From contig NZ_RBZM01000001.1 of the NCBI RefSeq assembly GCF_003628305.1, positions 124,001-188,000 on the forward strand: a stretch of 64,000 nucleotides of DNA. Reading direction: 5' to 3'. A model generated the notes under the pieces. It did no database searches and was not told the DNA's origin. It saw only the letters and a list, made by a program, of their open reading frames with translations. Position numbers and translations under genes: made by a program. This DNA is from Cohnella endophytica (GTDB lineage: Bacteria; Bacillota; Bacilli; Paenibacillales; Paenibacillaceae). Numbering within the stretch: position 1 is the stretch's first letter; each line of letters begins with the position of its first letter. Positions 52,468-61,122 of the stretch are shown here, one piece after another.

Positions 52468-54648
52468 ATGAACAAGATAGACCTGCAAATTACGGGAATG
52501 ACTTGCGCGGCATGTTCCGCCAGAATAGAGAAGGTGCTCCTGCGCATGGACGGGGTAAAAGAGGCCGGCGTAAACCTGGCAACCGCTTCGGCAACTGTCC
52601 GATGGGAAGGGCATTCGACGGACCCCGATGAGATTATCGGCAGGATTCAGAAGCTTGGCTACGGCGCTACCCGACGCGTGAACGCGGAATCCGGATTTCA
52701 ACTGGAGGCGCGCGACTATCGCAATCGATTCCTCTTTGCGCTTGTTTTATCCGTGCCTTTGTTAACCATTATGATCGGTCATTGGTTTGAGCCCCTTGCA
52801 AGCGTTACCCCTGAGTTTTTCTCCAATGCCTATTTTCAGTTAATCTTGGGCTCGATCTTAACTTCTTATGCGGGATACCCTTTCTATGCGGGCGCCTACC
52901 AGGCTTTGAAGCAAGGTATGCCGAATATGGATGTGTTGGTCGCTCTAAGCATTAGCGCCGCTTATTTGTACAGTCAATATCATGTGTTCCTATCCTCGGG
53001 AGCTCACGGCATCGGTCATGGGCATCACGACTATTATTTCGATTCGATCGCCATGGTCCTCACCTCCGTTACGTTCGGCAAATGGATGGAAGCAATCGCG
53101 AAAGGCAACGCCTTGCGGAGCCTATCGTCGCTTTATTTGCTTCGAGCGGAATCGGCGACCGTCGTTCGACCGAATGGGACGCTGGAACAAATTCCGATCA
53201 AGGAGCTTCGAATCGGCACGCTACTTTCCGTCGCAACCGGAGAGGGGATTCCAACCGATGGCATCGTAATGGACGGAATGGCGGAAATCGAAGAGTCGTT
53301 GTTAACCGGGGAAGCTTTATTGGCCGTAAGGAAAAAAGGCGATCGCGTATACGCGGGAACAAGGCTCGCGAGTGGCAGCCTTGTCATGCGTGCCGCAACC
53401 AGCCCATTAGACACGCTGCTTTCCCGAGTGATCTCCTTCGTCGAGGAAGCCCAACAGAGTAAGCCGCGCATTCAACGCCGAGTCGATCTCATCGCCGCCT
53501 ATTTCGTTCCGGGGATTCTCGCATTGGCCGCCGCGACTTACGTCGCTTGGGCTAATCTTTCGACATCCGCGGAAGCGTTCGGGGCGGCTATGGCGGTATT
53601 ACTGGTCGCTTGTCCATGCGCGCTAGGATTGGCTACTCCGGTGTCGATCCTGATCGGATCGGGATTGGCGGCGCGAAGGGGCATTATTTTCAAAGAAGGG
53701 GCCATGATCGAGACGCTCAGCCGCGCGGACGCCTTCGTCTTCGATAAAACAGGTACGCTTACGGAAGGGAAACCGGTAATCGCGGATATTACATCTGATC
53801 GAATGCCTGCGATCAAGCTGCTTAAGTTGGCGGCATCGTTGGAACGGCATTCCGACCATCCATTCGCGAAGGCGATCGTAATGAAGGCTCAGGCCCACGG
53901 ATTGTTGCTGTCGCCGGCTACGGAAATCGAACAGTATCCGGGAAAGGGAATGTCCGGAGTCGTCGAACACTATCGGATTGTTATCGGTCATTCGCACTGG
54001 CTCGATGAACTCGGATTCGAGGTGACGGAGGCGGAGCGGATGGACTCGAAGCTGCATATCGTCCTACAGAATAGGTTGTCCGGTTCGATCGGCTTTCGGG
54101 ATCCGCTCCGCGAGGATGCCGCGAAGACGATAAGCTGGCTAGGGAGCAGAGGAGAGCTGTGGCTTGCAACCGGCGACGGCGAGAGCGCCGCGGCTTCGAT
54201 CGCCGCTCAAGCGGGCATAGACAAAGTGAAATCGAGAATGCTTCCGGAAGATAAGCTGGCATTGGTACATCGGCTTCAGAAACAAGGCCGCATTGTGGCT
54301 ATGGTAGGGGACGGGGTAAACGATTCAGCCGCGCTTGCCGCGGCGAATGCGGGAATCGCAATCGCCGGAGGTAATGATGCCGCGCTGCAATCAGGAGATA
54401 TCGTCATCGTCGGGGGCCGCATGTCGGGTATTAAAGAGGCATTGCTCATAGCCAAGCGGACGATGCGAAACATTCGCCAGAACCTAGGTCTCGCCCTCTT
54501 CTATAATGCGATTATGATTCCGCTCGCCGCGGTAGGATGGCTTGATCCGCGTGCGGCATGCGTCTGCATGGCTTCAAGCTCCGTCCTCGTCGTGGGCAAT
54601 TCGCTTCGCTTAAAGCGCGTCCCGATCGGGACGACGGAAAGGGAATGA
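52468..54648 (+). CDS. copA: Copper-transporting P1B-type ATPase
   Basis: 726 residues. One N-terminal heavy-metal domain with GMTCAACS; eight membrane helices; the CPC motif in VACPCALGLATP; DKTGTLTEGKP (phosphorylated Asp); SDHPFAKAIV (HP motif); and VGDGVNDSAAL. CPC with N-terminal CxxC indicates Cu(I). GGAGG lies five bases before ATG 52468. It is followed, four bases on, by a SafE/DsbD-like gene and then YtkA/BdbDC genes, resembling cytochrome-oxidase copper-loading clusters (CcoI). Confidence 0.93.
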   Translation: MNKIDLQITGMTCAACSARIEKVLLRMDGVKEAGVNLATASATVRWEGHSTDPDEIIGRIQKLGYGATRRVNAESGFQLEARDYRNRFLFALVLSVPLLTIMIGHWFEPLASVTPEFFSNAYFQLILGSILTSYAGYPFYAGAYQALKQGMPNMDVLVALSISAAYLYSQYHVFLSSGAHGIGHGHHDYYFDSIAMVLTSVTFGKWMEAIAKGNALRSLSSLYLLRAESATVVRPNGTLEQIPIKELRIGTLLSVATGEGIPTDGIVMDGMAEIEESLLTGEALLAVRKKGDRVYAGTRLASGSLVMRAATSPLDTLLSRVISFVEEAQQSKPRIQRRVDLIAAYFVPGILALAAATYVAWANLSTSAEAFGAAMAVLLVACPCALGLATPVSILIGSGLAARRGIIFKEGAMIETLSRADAFVFDKTGTLTEGKPVIADITSDRMPAIKLLKLAASLERHSDHPFAKAIVMKAQAHGLLLSPATEIEQYPGKGMSGVVEHYRIVIGHSHWLDELGFEVTEAERMDSKLHIVLQNRLSGSIGFRDPLREDAAKTISWLGSRGELWLATGDGESAAASIAAQAGIDKVKSRMLPEDKLALVHRLQKQGRIVAMVGDGVNDSAALAAANAGIAIAGGNDAALQSGDIVIVGGRMSGIKEALLIAKRTMRNIRQNLGLALFYNAIMIPLAAVGWLDPRAACVCMASSSVLVVGNSLRLKRVPIGTTERE

Positions 54649-54652
54649 GCCA

Positions 54653-55336
54653 ATGACGGGCGATTCGATTGTCGTTGCCTTGCTCGCGGGGGTCGTCGGA
54701 GCTCCGCATTGCATTATTATGTGCGGAGGAATCGGTTCCTCGATCGCGATGGAGGCGAAAAGCAACGCGCTGCGTCCGCTGCTGGCCTATCATTTGGGGA
54801 GAATCGTTACCTACGGGCTCACGGGAGCAATCATGGGGGCGGCCGGATCCTTCCTGAACGTGGTCGCGGGACATTTCGTTGGTTTTCAAGCTCTCGCCAG
54901 CATGCTTGGAGGAGCAATGATCTTGTTATGGGCGTTTCGCAAATATTCGTTGCCTTTGCATGGAATAAAGTTGCCGGGCCGGAACCGGTTACGTATGTTC
55001 GCCGATCGGATTCGTTCCTCCTTCGAATTGACCGCGATCTTCCTTACGGGATTGATGCTCGGACTTCTTCCATGCGGCTTAACATACTCTATGCAGATGC
55101 GGGCAGCGGCGTCGGGATCGTGGCTGGATGGTTTTTTTATGCTATTCTTATTCGGGTTGGCCACGATCCCCATGCTCGTTATCGTCGCTTTATCCGCCAA
55201 GGGGTTCAATCGAAAATGGAGACAACGGTTGAGAAAAGCAGGTTTCTTCGTCGCAGTGCTGATGGGAGTGTTGTCGATCATGAAAGGACTCAGCGCGAAC
55301 GATTGGATTCCATCGGTTCACCCCTGGCTATGGTAA
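54653..55336 (+). CDS. Sulfite exporter TauE/SafE-family (DsbD-like) membrane protein
   Basis: 227 residues with about six membrane helices. Motifs AGVVGAPHCIIMCGG (a His-Cys-x-x-Met-Cys pattern) and MLGLLPCGL place it with UreH_2/DsbD_2-type proteins, which carry copper or thiol electrons next to CopA in oxidase-assembly clusters. Only four bases after copA, so co-translated. Function inferred from context. Confidence 0.82.
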   Translation: MTGDSIVVALLAGVVGAPHCIIMCGGIGSSIAMEAKSNALRPLLAYHLGRIVTYGLTGAIMGAAGSFLNVVAGHFVGFQALASMLGGAMILLWAFRKYSLPLHGIKLPGRNRLRMFADRIRSSFELTAIFLTGLMLGLLPCGLTYSMQMRAAASGSWLDGFFMLFLFGLATIPMLVIVALSAKGFNRKWRQRLRKAGFFVAVLMGVLSIMKGLSANDWIPSVHPWLW

Positions 55337-55340
55337 ATCA

Positions 55341-55751
55341 TTAACTTACGGCAAAGGGATGGCGGACGGTATATTGTTCATTGCCGATGCGTACGCTCGC
55401 TTCGGCTTCCCAGCGGCCCTTCATGACGGGAACGACCGTCGCTTCATAGGTTCCTTGCCGGATCTCGCGAATCGTGGCGGGGAAAATGCCGCATAACATT
55501 TTGGGCATCTTGATTTGCATTTGAACCTTATCGCTAGGAACGGGAACTCCGTCCGCGTTGGCGACAATGATGTCGAAGCTCATCTGCTGCATGGGTGAAT
55601 TGTCCGAAGATACCGATTGAACGATGATCCGGAAATCGTCTTGGGCAAGTTCGGTCGAAGAGGGAAGAGAGGCGGCTTGCGTCTCCCCGATTTGTCGCCA
55701 TATAACGATTAACACGACAATTAATGACATAAAATAAATAATCTTTTTCAT
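55341..55751 (-). CDS. YtkA/FixH-like copper-related secreted protein
   Basis: 136 residues. A signal peptide/anchor (about 1-27) leads to an Ig-like YtkA/FixH domain with MQIKMPKMLCGIFPA (Met/Cys pattern) and GTYEATVVPVMKGRWEAEASV. Members act in copper delivery or cytochrome oxidase assembly. ATG 55751 has GAAGGAGGG; the longer frame to 55829 is unsupported. Convergent with the SafE gene (four-base gap). Confidence 0.82.
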   Translation of the reverse strand: MKKIIYFMSLIVVLIVIWRQIGETQAASLPSSTELAQDDFRIIVQSVSSDNSPMQQMSFDIIVANADGVPVPSDKVQMQIKMPKMLCGIFPATIREIRQGTYEATVVPVMKGRWEAEASVRIGNEQYTVRHPFAVS

Positions 55752-55927
55752 GGTGTGCCCTCCTTCGCAATGAATTGTATGCGTTTCTAGGGGCTTTAAA
55801 CACTTTGAGTAGGATTTATTTAAGTTCATTAAGGATTGGGATTAGCCCTAAAGAGTCATTTGGTTGAATCGAAAAACTGTTATACTTTTAATGTTATAAA
55901 TACGCGAAATGAATGAGGAGGAGGGAA

Positions 55928-56665
55928 ATGATGTCAGGAAAGCCTAAACCTAAGACGCAACGAGCCCGGAACGCGAGACCCAGAAGATCAACTCAGGCGA
56001 AGAACAAGAACTCCGCCAAGTCGCTAGTGTTATATACGACCGCCCTTGTCGTCCTGTTCCTCGCGATCTTCATGATCAATCGAGCGATGAACGATCATCA
56101 AGATGCTAAGCGTTATGACGATCCGCCATCGATCGTCAACCAACCCGTCATCGGCAGCGAGCAAGCCAAAGTAACCTTAATCGAATTCGGAGATTACAAA
56201 TGTCCGTCCTGCAAACAATGGAGCGAACGGATTTATCCGCAATTGAAAGCTCAATACATCGATTCCGGACAAGCCAAGTTAGCCTTCATCAATACATTGT
56301 TCCATGGCGAGGAGTCGAGGCTTGGGGCTCTCGCAGGTGAAGCCGTACTCGCGCAAAATAAAGAGGCGTTCTGGGAGTTCAACGAGGCGATGTTCGCCGC
56401 TCAGCCGGACTACGAATCAGCGTGGTTAACGGAACAAAAGATCAAAGAAGTCGCGGATTCGTTGCCGACGCGGATCGATGCTCAGAAACTTATGGACGAT
56501 GTCGCGAACGGGACAACATCATCGCAAGTCGATCTCGATACGAGCCTCGTAAACAAGTATCGGATTAACCAAACGCCGACGCTGATCATTAACGGCACGG
56601 TTGTCAAAAATCCGTTCGACATCAATGAAATCAAGTCCATCATCGATCAAAATTTGGGGGACTAA
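55928..56665 (+). CDS. bdbD: BdbD-like thiol-disulfide oxidoreductase
   Basis: 245 residues. A basic N-terminus and membrane anchor (about 33-55) are followed by a thioredoxin-like domain with KCPSCKQWS (active CPSC) and cis-Pro loop NQTPTLIING. BdbD is the extracellular oxidase that forms disulfides in secreted proteins and works with BdbC. Two ATGs (55928, 55931) follow GGAGGAGGG; I took the first. The partner gene bdbC starts one base after the stop. Confidence 0.9.
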   Translation: MMSGKPKPKTQRARNARPRRSTQAKNKNSAKSLVLYTTALVVLFLAIFMINRAMNDHQDAKRYDDPPSIVNQPVIGSEQAKVTLIEFGDYKCPSCKQWSERIYPQLKAQYIDSGQAKLAFINTLFHGEESRLGALAGEAVLAQNKEAFWEFNEAMFAAQPDYESAWLTEQKIKEVADSLPTRIDAQKLMDDVANGTTSSQVDLDTSLVNKYRINQTPTLIINGTVVKNPFDINEIKSIIDQNLGD

Positions 56666-56666
56666 C

Positions 56667-57095
56667 ATGAGCAGGAAGCTAGAGGCCGCGCAGCCCTATC
56701 TCTTGTATTGCGCATGGATCGTGTCCGTGATCGCGACATTGGGAAGCTTATATTTCAGCGAGATTCGCGGATACGTTCCTTGCGAGCTTTGTTGGTATCA
56801 GAGGATTCTGATGTATCCGCTGACCGTGCTTCTTGGAATCGCCGCCTATCACGGCGAAGTATCGATTAAGAAATACGTTCTGCCGCTAAGCGTGATCGGG
56901 TGTGCCATCTCGACTTATCATTATTTGCTACAAAAGGTTCCCGGCATGCACGAGATCAAACCTTGCACGAACGGAATTCCTTGCAACGTGGATTACATAG
57001 ATTGGCTCGGTTTTATTACGATACCGTTGCTAGCCTTAATCGCATTTATTATCATAGGTATTAGCCTGTCGTTCATTAGGCGGAGTCAAGACTAG
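56667..57095 (+). CDS. bdbC: BdbC-like disulfide oxidoreductase (DsbB family)
   Basis: 142 residues with four membrane helices. The two redox pairs are CELC (in PCELCWYQR) and the CTNGIPC loop. BdbC re-oxidises BdbD and passes electrons to quinone. ATG 56667 is one base after the bdbD stop; the longer frame upstream is a shadow. Confidence 0.93.
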   Translation: MSRKLEAAQPYLLYCAWIVSVIATLGSLYFSEIRGYVPCELCWYQRILMYPLTVLLGIAAYHGEVSIKKYVLPLSVIGCAISTYHYLLQKVPGMHEIKPCTNGIPCNVDYIDWLGFITIPLLALIAFIIIGISLSFIRRSQD

Positions 57096-57110
57096 AGGGG
57101 GTTAATCACC

Positions 57111-58097
57111 TTGCAAATCAGAGTACTTGGACGCAGCGGGCTTGCCGTGTCGGAATTATGTCTCGGAACGATGAGCTTCGGCAATACGACCGACGAGAGC
57201 GATTCGATTCGGATGATCGACCTGTTCAGAGAGCAAGGCGGTAATTTTCTTGATACCGCGAACGTTTATGTTAACGGCAGATCGGAAGAAATCGTAGGCA
57301 AAGCGATCAAAAACGTACGTTCGGAGGTCGTCCTGGCTACGAAAGTACGGATGCATACGGCCGACCATCCGAACGGGGCGGGCGTCTCGCGCAAGCATAT
57401 TATGCAGAGCGTCGAGGAGAGCTTGCAACGGTTGCAAACGGACTATATCGATCTGTATCAAGTCCATGTGTGGGATCATCTGACCCCGATCGAAGAAACG
57501 CTTCGAGCGCTCGATGATCTCGTTTCCTCCGGAAAAGTGCGTTATATCGGTTGTTCCAATTTCTTTGCTTGGCAACTGATGAAATCACTTGCCGTGAGCG
57601 ATGCCAATCGTTACGTCCGGTTCATATCCATTCAGCCGCAATATAGTCTCGTAAGCCGCGAAATGGATCGGGAAATGATGTCGTTGTGCTTGGAAGAGAA
57701 CGTAGGGGTCATCCCTTGGGCGCCGCTTGGAGGCGGGTTCCTAACCGGCCGTTATTCGAAGGAGGAGCCGACCACGGGGCGTTTGTCATCCAAGATCGGC
57801 GAGAGTTCGTGGGCGTTGCGCGGAACGGAGCGTAACTTCGAAATTCTCGATGCGGTCCAATCCGCCGCCAGGGAACTGGATAAGACGCCCGCGCAAGTGT
57901 CGCTCAACTGGTTGCTGAACAGAAAAGGCATCACTTCGCCGATATTCGGAGCGAGCACGTTAGAGCAATATGCCGATAATATGGGGGCGGTAGGCTGGAA
58001 GATGCCGCAAGCAATATGGGATCGCCTGGACGAAGTCAGCGCGCTGCCTTCCGAGTACCCGAATCGCTTCATCGCCAAGTTCGCCCGAACTTATTAA
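57111..58097 (+). CDS. Aldo/keto reductase
   Basis: 328 residues. Typical AKR features: LCLGTMSFGN, D-x-A-N-x-Y (FLDTANVYVNGRSEE), ATKV (catalytic Lys), DLYQVHVWD, and RYIGCSNFFAWQL. Uses NADPH to reduce aldehydes or sugars. TTG start after AGAGGGGG. It ends at a strong terminator. Confidence 0.92.
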   Translation: MQIRVLGRSGLAVSELCLGTMSFGNTTDESDSIRMIDLFREQGGNFLDTANVYVNGRSEEIVGKAIKNVRSEVVLATKVRMHTADHPNGAGVSRKHIMQSVEESLQRLQTDYIDLYQVHVWDHLTPIEETLRALDDLVSSGKVRYIGCSNFFAWQLMKSLAVSDANRYVRFISIQPQYSLVSREMDREMMSLCLEENVGVIPWAPLGGGFLTGRYSKEEPTTGRLSSKIGESSWALRGTERNFEILDAVQSAARELDKTPAQVSLNWLLNRKGITSPIFGASTLEQYADNMGAVGWKMPQAIWDRLDEVSALPSEYPNRFIAKFARTY

Positions 58098-58116
58098 TGC
58101 AATTAAATAATTACGC

Positions 58117-58145
58117 AAAGCCCGCGGACATCGCGGGCTTTTTCC
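58117..58145 (+). terminator. Terminator after aldo/keto reductase
   Basis: AAAGCCCGCG (58117-58126) pairs with CGCGGGCTTT (58132-58141), followed by T's. Confidence 0.88.
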
Positions 58146-58149
58146 ATTA

Positions 58150-58644
58150 CTAATTGTATTCAAGCTTAGGTTGAGCGCTATTTTTAATAAATTTAACAAG
58201 AATCCATCTTGATAATGGTCCGACGATTAAGAGCTGAGACGGATACGCGACGGCAAAGTTTCGAATAATCAACTTAAAATAATGCATGAATAGCGACCCT
58301 TCAAGATGGTTGCTTAGTATAGCGGTGATAAGACCATAAACCGACATGCAAATGACCATGCCGACTACCATACAAGTCGAAACCGCAACAATAACTTTTA
58401 ATTTCTTTGATTTATCATAAGGAAGCTTAAATGCAATTCCTCTCATAATGGGTCCTACTAAAAAGGTCTCAACGATAAAGGCGACGATGAAAGTGAGAGA
58501 ATAGTTAAATAAAACGCTCCAAAACGTTAGGGTGCCAAGTAACCCTTCCATGTACATATTATAGAAATACATAACGGATACCATACCAAAAACCATCATT
58601 AAACCAAAATATATACCTTCTCTTTTATTGCTCGGCAATTTCAA
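58150..58644 (-). CDS. DUF2798-like four-helix membrane protein
   Basis: 164 residues with about four membrane helices (FGLMMVFGMVSVMYFYN, SLTFIVAFIVETFLVGPI, VSTCMVVGMVICMSVYGL, and a later one with NFAVAYPSQLLIVGPLSRW). The pairing GPI...F and AYPSQLLIVGPL resembles DUF2798. A TTG start follows AAAGGAAGA. Function unknown. It converges on the aldo/keto reductase gene. Confidence 0.72.
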   Translation of the reverse strand: MKLPSNKREGIYFGLMMVFGMVSVMYFYNMYMEGLLGTLTFWSVLFNYSLTFIVAFIVETFLVGPIMRGIAFKLPYDKSKKLKVIVAVSTCMVVGMVICMSVYGLITAILSNHLEGSLFMHYFKLIIRNFAVAYPSQLLIVGPLSRWILVKFIKNSAQPKLEYN

Positions 58645-58875
58645 TCTTCCTTTCTTCTTTAAGCTTTTTTCATCATACTTAGATAAAATTTTCTTCGTAA
58701 GTGAACACTTTGTGACATGATGGCTTCTTTGACTCCCGCAAGAGAGTTGCGGACAGACAAGAGTGTTTCGTCTTCCTTACAGTATGAAAGCTCCCCAACA
58801 CTGTTTCTCTAGACCCACTCGAACCTACTCCTGTATGATGTTTGAAGATTACTTTGATTCGGGGAGAGAACGCTC

Positions 58876-59748
58876 ATGGAGCTTTACGGAGACATCAAAC
58901 AGGGAGAAAAAGGCGCTTGGTTAAGTATCATCGCCTATATCTCGTTATCGTTACTTAAGCTCAGCATTGGGTACTTATACAATTCAGAGGCTCTGCTTGC
59001 CGACGGGTTAAACAACTCCACGGATATCGTGGCGTCGATCGCGGTTTTGGTGGGATTGAAAATATCCAGAAAACCTCCGGATCGCAATCACCGCTACGGA
59101 CATTTCCGGGCGGAAACGGTCGCGGCGTTAATCGCGTCCATCATTATGGCCGCCGTCGGCTTACAGGTTTTGTACCAATCCGTAAGTAAATTTTTCGAAG
59201 ATGCCGTCGAAACTCCCGATATGATAACGGCTTGGACGGCGATCTTCTCCGCCGGCGTCATGTATTTGGTCTACTTGTACAATATTCGGCTTGCGAGAAA
59301 AATAAACAGCAACGCGATTACGGCAACGGCCCAAGATAATCGTTCGGACGCATGGGTCAGCATTGGCGCTTTCGTCGGCATTATCGGCGCCCAATTGGGA
59401 TGGCCTTTGTTAGACCCGATCGCGGCATTCCTCGTCGGTATCCTGATCTGCAGGACGGCTCTCCAAATTTTCCGCCACGCATCGCACGCTTTAACCGATG
59501 GCTTCGACGAGAAGGAGCTCAAGCGGTTTAAGAAAACGATCGAATTAACGCCAGGAGTCCATAAGGTAAATGACATTAAAGCGAGAATACATGGAAACAA
59601 CGTTTTGCTGGATGTTACCATTCAAGTCAAAGCAAGCCTGAACGTCGTAGAAAGCCATGAGATTAGCGACAATATCGAACAAAGGATGCTCCAAGACCAC
59701 CAAGTCGGACACGTTCACATCCATGTGGAACCCGTAGCGCGAGATTAG
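58876..59748 (+). CDS. Cation diffusion facilitator, Mn-type site
   Basis: 290 residues with six membrane helices and a C-terminal ferredoxin-like domain (about 205-290, GVHKVNDIKARIHGNNVLLDVTIQV, HVHIHVEP). The transport site is N-x-x-x-D in ADGLNNSTD and D-x-x-x-D in AQDNRSDAW, replacing the HxxxD of zinc carriers; N/D sites are linked to manganese (or iron). So Mn2+ export is the best guess. The 230-base region upstream has no recognisable Mn riboswitch. GGGGAGAG precedes the ATG. Confidence 0.87.
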   Translation: MELYGDIKQGEKGAWLSIIAYISLSLLKLSIGYLYNSEALLADGLNNSTDIVASIAVLVGLKISRKPPDRNHRYGHFRAETVAALIASIIMAAVGLQVLYQSVSKFFEDAVETPDMITAWTAIFSAGVMYLVYLYNIRLARKINSNAITATAQDNRSDAWVSIGAFVGIIGAQLGWPLLDPIAAFLVGILICRTALQIFRHASHALTDGFDEKELKRFKKTIELTPGVHKVNDIKARIHGNNVLLDVTIQVKASLNVVESHEISDNIEQRMLQDHQVGHVHIHVEPVARD

Positions 59749-59859
59749 GGGCAAAACCGAAAAAGTCATTTGACTGTTTCCGAACCGTTGGTTACGATAT
59801 TTTTACGCTTTGCGGCGATATTTATCAGGCTCACGGTTGAACGGAAGGGGTAAATCAGC

Positions 59860-60960
59860 TTGAAAAACGGAAATCATTCACTCTTAGAGGCATTTAACAA
59901 CACTACTTATCAAGTATCCGGCCACGGGAAAAGGAACGTTCAAGTTCTGAAGGACGCATTCGACGATGCGGACGGAAACATGAATAGCGATATGTATGGA
60001 AACGGCAAGCCGATTGAAGAGTTTCAAGAGAAGATGGCAAAGTACTTAGGTAAGCCTTCAGCCGTGTTTTTCCCTAGCGGAACGATGGCGCAACAAATCG
60101 CTTTAAGAATATGGTGCGATCGCATCGGAATCAAGAAAGTCGCTTATCATCCTCTAAGCCATCTGGAAATTCATGAACAGGACGGATTAAAACAGCTTCA
60201 TCATATCGAAACCGTCCTCCTCGCGGACAAAGAGAGAACGATCGAACTCGAAGACGTCCTGAATATGAAGGAAGATGTGGCGTGCGTATTGCTAGAACTG
60301 CCGCAGCGCGAGATCGGCGGCCAATTGCCGACCTACGAAGATTTAGAAGCCATATCGGCCCACTGCCGCGCCAAAGGCATCAAGCTGCATCTCGACGGCG
60401 CAAGGCTATTCGAAATTTTGCCTTATTATCGGAAAACGGCTTCCGAGATCTGCGGTCTGTTCGATAGCGTTTATGTTTCCTTATACAAGGGCATCGGAGG
60501 GATCGCCGGGGCGATTCTTGCCGGGGATGAAGATTTCACGTCCGAATCGAAAATATGGAAAAGAAGGCACGGCGGCGATTTAATCAGCTTGTATCCGTAT
60601 ATTCTCAGCGCCGATAAGTATTTCGATCAAAGAGTATCTAAGATGGACACCTATTACGAGGGAGCGAAGGAACTCGCGGAATTATTCAACGAGTGCCATG
60701 CGATCTCGACGAAGCCGTCGATCCCGGTATCGAATATGTTTCACGTGCATGCGGACATGCCTAAGGAGCGTTTCGAATCTGCGTTAACCTCCGTGCACGA
60801 ACAATCGGGAATAGGGATCTCTCCGTATGTTAATTCGACAAGCGATACGGCCTGTTATTTGGAAATCAGCATCGGGGATCGTTATGAGGCCATTCCGAAA
60901 GCTGAACTCAAGAAGGCATTACGATTGCTTGACGAGACGATGAAAAAATTATTTAGGTAA
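59860..60960 (+). CDS. PLP-dependent beta-eliminating lyase (threonine-aldolase-like)
   Basis: 366 residues, fold type I. Motifs: NSDMYGNGKPIEEFQEKMAKYLGKPSAVFFPSGTMAQQIAL, HLDGARLFE (Asp/Arg for PLP), and SLYKGIGGIAGAILAG (Schiff-base Lys). Related to L-threonine aldolase and tryptophanase-type lyases. The altered region YHPLSHLEIHEQDGL replaces the usual ...HIHxxExGA of LtaE, so substrate is uncertain. TTG start after AAGGGG. Confidence 0.87.
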   Translation: MKNGNHSLLEAFNNTTYQVSGHGKRNVQVLKDAFDDADGNMNSDMYGNGKPIEEFQEKMAKYLGKPSAVFFPSGTMAQQIALRIWCDRIGIKKVAYHPLSHLEIHEQDGLKQLHHIETVLLADKERTIELEDVLNMKEDVACVLLELPQREIGGQLPTYEDLEAISAHCRAKGIKLHLDGARLFEILPYYRKTASEICGLFDSVYVSLYKGIGGIAGAILAGDEDFTSESKIWKRRHGGDLISLYPYILSADKYFDQRVSKMDTYYEGAKELAELFNECHAISTKPSIPVSNMFHVHADMPKERFESALTSVHEQSGIGISPYVNSTSDTACYLEISIGDRYEAIPKAELKKALRLLDETMKKLFR

Positions 60961-61000
60961 GCCGAAAATGGATAACACAGCGGAATAGAAGGGATTGGAG

Positions 61001-61026
61001 CCCGCGCGAGGATGCGCGGGTTTTTG
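61001..61026 (+). terminator. Terminator after PLP lyase
   Basis: CCCGCGC (61001-61007) pairs with GCGCGGG (61014-61020), followed by five T's. Confidence 0.85.
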
Positions 61027-61122
61027 TTATGCGGAATTTTACCTTTTCGGGGGGATGAAGTTAGGTTTTGGATGAGAAGATATACGGACGACCTTCAGCA
61101 GGTTAGGAAAGGAGGTAGCACC

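Noticed and set aside
58645..58875. Possible yybP-ykoY manganese riboswitch before the CDF gene
   Set aside because: I could not find the conserved GGGGAGTAG and GCC/GAA blocks; only AT-rich sequence and short unconvincing repeats are present.
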